Shown here piece by piece: positions 15,593 to 16,441 of a stretch of 16,441 bases of DNA. Origin of the DNA: Cytophagaceae bacterium. Its GTDB lineage: Bacteria; Bacteroidota; Bacteroidia; Cytophagales; Spirosomataceae. The notes under the pieces were generated by a model that was not told where the DNA came from, did not search any database, and saw only the letters and a program-made list of their open reading frames with translations. The position numbers and the translations under genes are program-made. Positions within the stretch are counted from its first letter, which is position 1, and each line of letters opens with the position of its first letter. The stretch spans positions 1-16,441 of the forward strand of contig CANHKE010000004.1 in the NCBI GenBank assembly GCA_947461155.1. Direction: 5' to 3'.

Positions 15593-16441
15593 ATGCAGAT
15601 ACGTTCCCGACTAACTTATCAGTTTACGTATTTAGTTTCGGCGATTCTATTCGTTTCGTATTTCATTATCTATGTTTTCACCCAGCAGAACTATAAGGAC
15701 AAGTTTTACAGTCGGCTACGCCAAAAAGCAAATACCGCAGCTGAGTTATTGGTCAATGTAAATCAGGTAGATTCTAAGCTCTTACGCATCATTGACCGTG
15801 CAAACCGAGATATCCTGTTTCGCGAGAATATCATGGCATATGACACGTGTAATGAGCGTATTTATCGATCAAATGATACTATCAATTTTCACATCGATGT
15901 AAATCGAGTCAAAGAGGTATTTAAGAAGAAGGAAGTTCGTTTTGAGATGGATGATTTGGAGATACTTGGCACTGTTTTTGTGACCCCAGAGGGTCAAATC
16001 GTCGTTTTTGCTGGTGCTGTAGATCAATATTCCGCTGAAAATGCCAAGGATTTAAAGAACATTTTGATTGCTTTATTTCTCTTATTTGTATTCATCGTCG
16101 TGATTTCGGGTTGGTTTTTTGCGGGTAGGGCAGTAAGTCCAATTTCGGAGGTCATTAAACAAGTGGACTTGCTTTCCCCAAAACGCTTGGAAGAAAGGCT
16201 AGAAACCGCAGATTCCGAAGATGAAATCGGCAAAATGGTGTGGACAATTAACCGCTTATTAGAACGAATTGAGAGTGCTTTTCGCTTTCAAAAAACGTTT
16301 ATAGCCAATGTGTCACATGAATTAAAGAACCCATTAACCAAGATTTCAGCACAACTCGAGGTTAGTTTACTAAATGAGCGCTCAACAGCCGATTATAAGT
16401 CGACAATCGCATCCGTTTTGGAGGACACCCAAGATTTGGCA
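15593..16441 (+). CDS. Sensor histidine kinase, truncated by the window edge
   Basis: The first 283 residues of a membrane sensor kinase; the frame runs open to the last base, so the catalytic ATPase domain lies beyond the window. TM1 is about 11-29 (FTYLVSAILFVSYFIIYVF). A periplasmic sensor region of about 125 residues follows (30-154). TM2 is about 155-176 (KNILIALFLLFVFIVVISGWFF). HAMP is about 177-229 (AGRAVSPISEVIKQVDLLS ... DEIGKMVWTINRLLERIE). The HisKA domain begins near 231, with the phospho-acceptor His242 in FIANVSHELKNPLTKIS. The ATG at 15593 gives a short basic start before TM1 and leaves a 1-nt gap after the response regulator, its obvious partner. The sensor region shows no recognised ligand fold. 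No frameshift is seen within the visible part. Confidence 0.93.
   Translation, partial: MQIRSRLTYQFTYLVSAILFVSYFIIYVFTQQNYKDKFYSRLRQKANTAAELLVNVNQVDSKLLRIIDRANRDILFRENIMAYDTCNERIYRSNDTINFHIDVNRVKEVFKKKEVRFEMDDLEILGTVFVTPEGQIVVFAGAVDQYSAENAKDLKNILIALFLLFVFIVVISGWFFAGRAVSPISEVIKQVDLLSPKRLEERLETADSEDEIGKMVWTINRLLERIESAFRFQKTFIANVSHELKNPLTKISAQLEVSLLNERSTADYKSTIASVLEDTQDLA

Overview
The window looks like a chromosomal segment of a Bacteroidota bacterium, most likely in or near the Cytophagales. Evidence: moderately AT-rich DNA; clean TAnnTTTG -7 elements (two with a TTG-type -33 box) instead of sigma70-type promoters; few Shine-Dalgarno sequences; and typical Bacteroidota families (M61 peptidase with PDZ, a plugless TonB-receptor-like barrel, a CCDC81-type HU domain fused to SPOR, a Gly-rich TonB-like protein). 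Genus is not claimed. No mobile elements, phage genes, CRISPR arrays or structural RNA genes were seen.

Layout. (1) 18-1790, minus: exported M61 metallopeptidase. (2) 1968-10436, plus: a tight six-gene operon with gaps of 3-20 nt: giant periplasmic TPR protein, outer-membrane barrel, HU-TM-SPOR protein, TonB-like protein, folC, trmB. It ends at a 14-bp-stem bidirectional terminator shared with the convergent gapA. The first four genes look like a trans-envelope module; folC and trmB are housekeeping. (3) 10469-11461, minus: gapA, with a good promoter at 11494-11524. (4) 11462-11963: a 502-nt divergent intergenic region with inverted repeats. (5) 11964-13674, plus: dapD, an intrinsic terminator, then cvfB, whose start codon directly abuts the terminator U-tract. 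(6) 13758-14252, plus: a small XRE regulator with a textbook Bacteroidota promoter. Four copies of an 11-bp motif lie around that promoter, suggesting autoregulation. (7) 14253-14442: a 190-nt intergenic region with seven DnaA boxes or box-like 9-mers (three perfect) next to an 81% AT stretch. This is the most notable element of the window: a candidate replication origin or another DnaA-controlled locus. (8) 14443-16441, plus: MazG-like pyrophosphohydrolase, OmpR-type response regulator, and a sensor kinase cut by the window edge, packed with 0-1 nt gaps.

Several predicted reading frames start at TTG or ATG codons that promoter position or family length argue against. I moved the starts of the TPR protein (1968), folC (8484), gapA (11461) and dapD (11964), and kept a TTG start for trmB. 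All identifications come from reading the sequence, without database searches.
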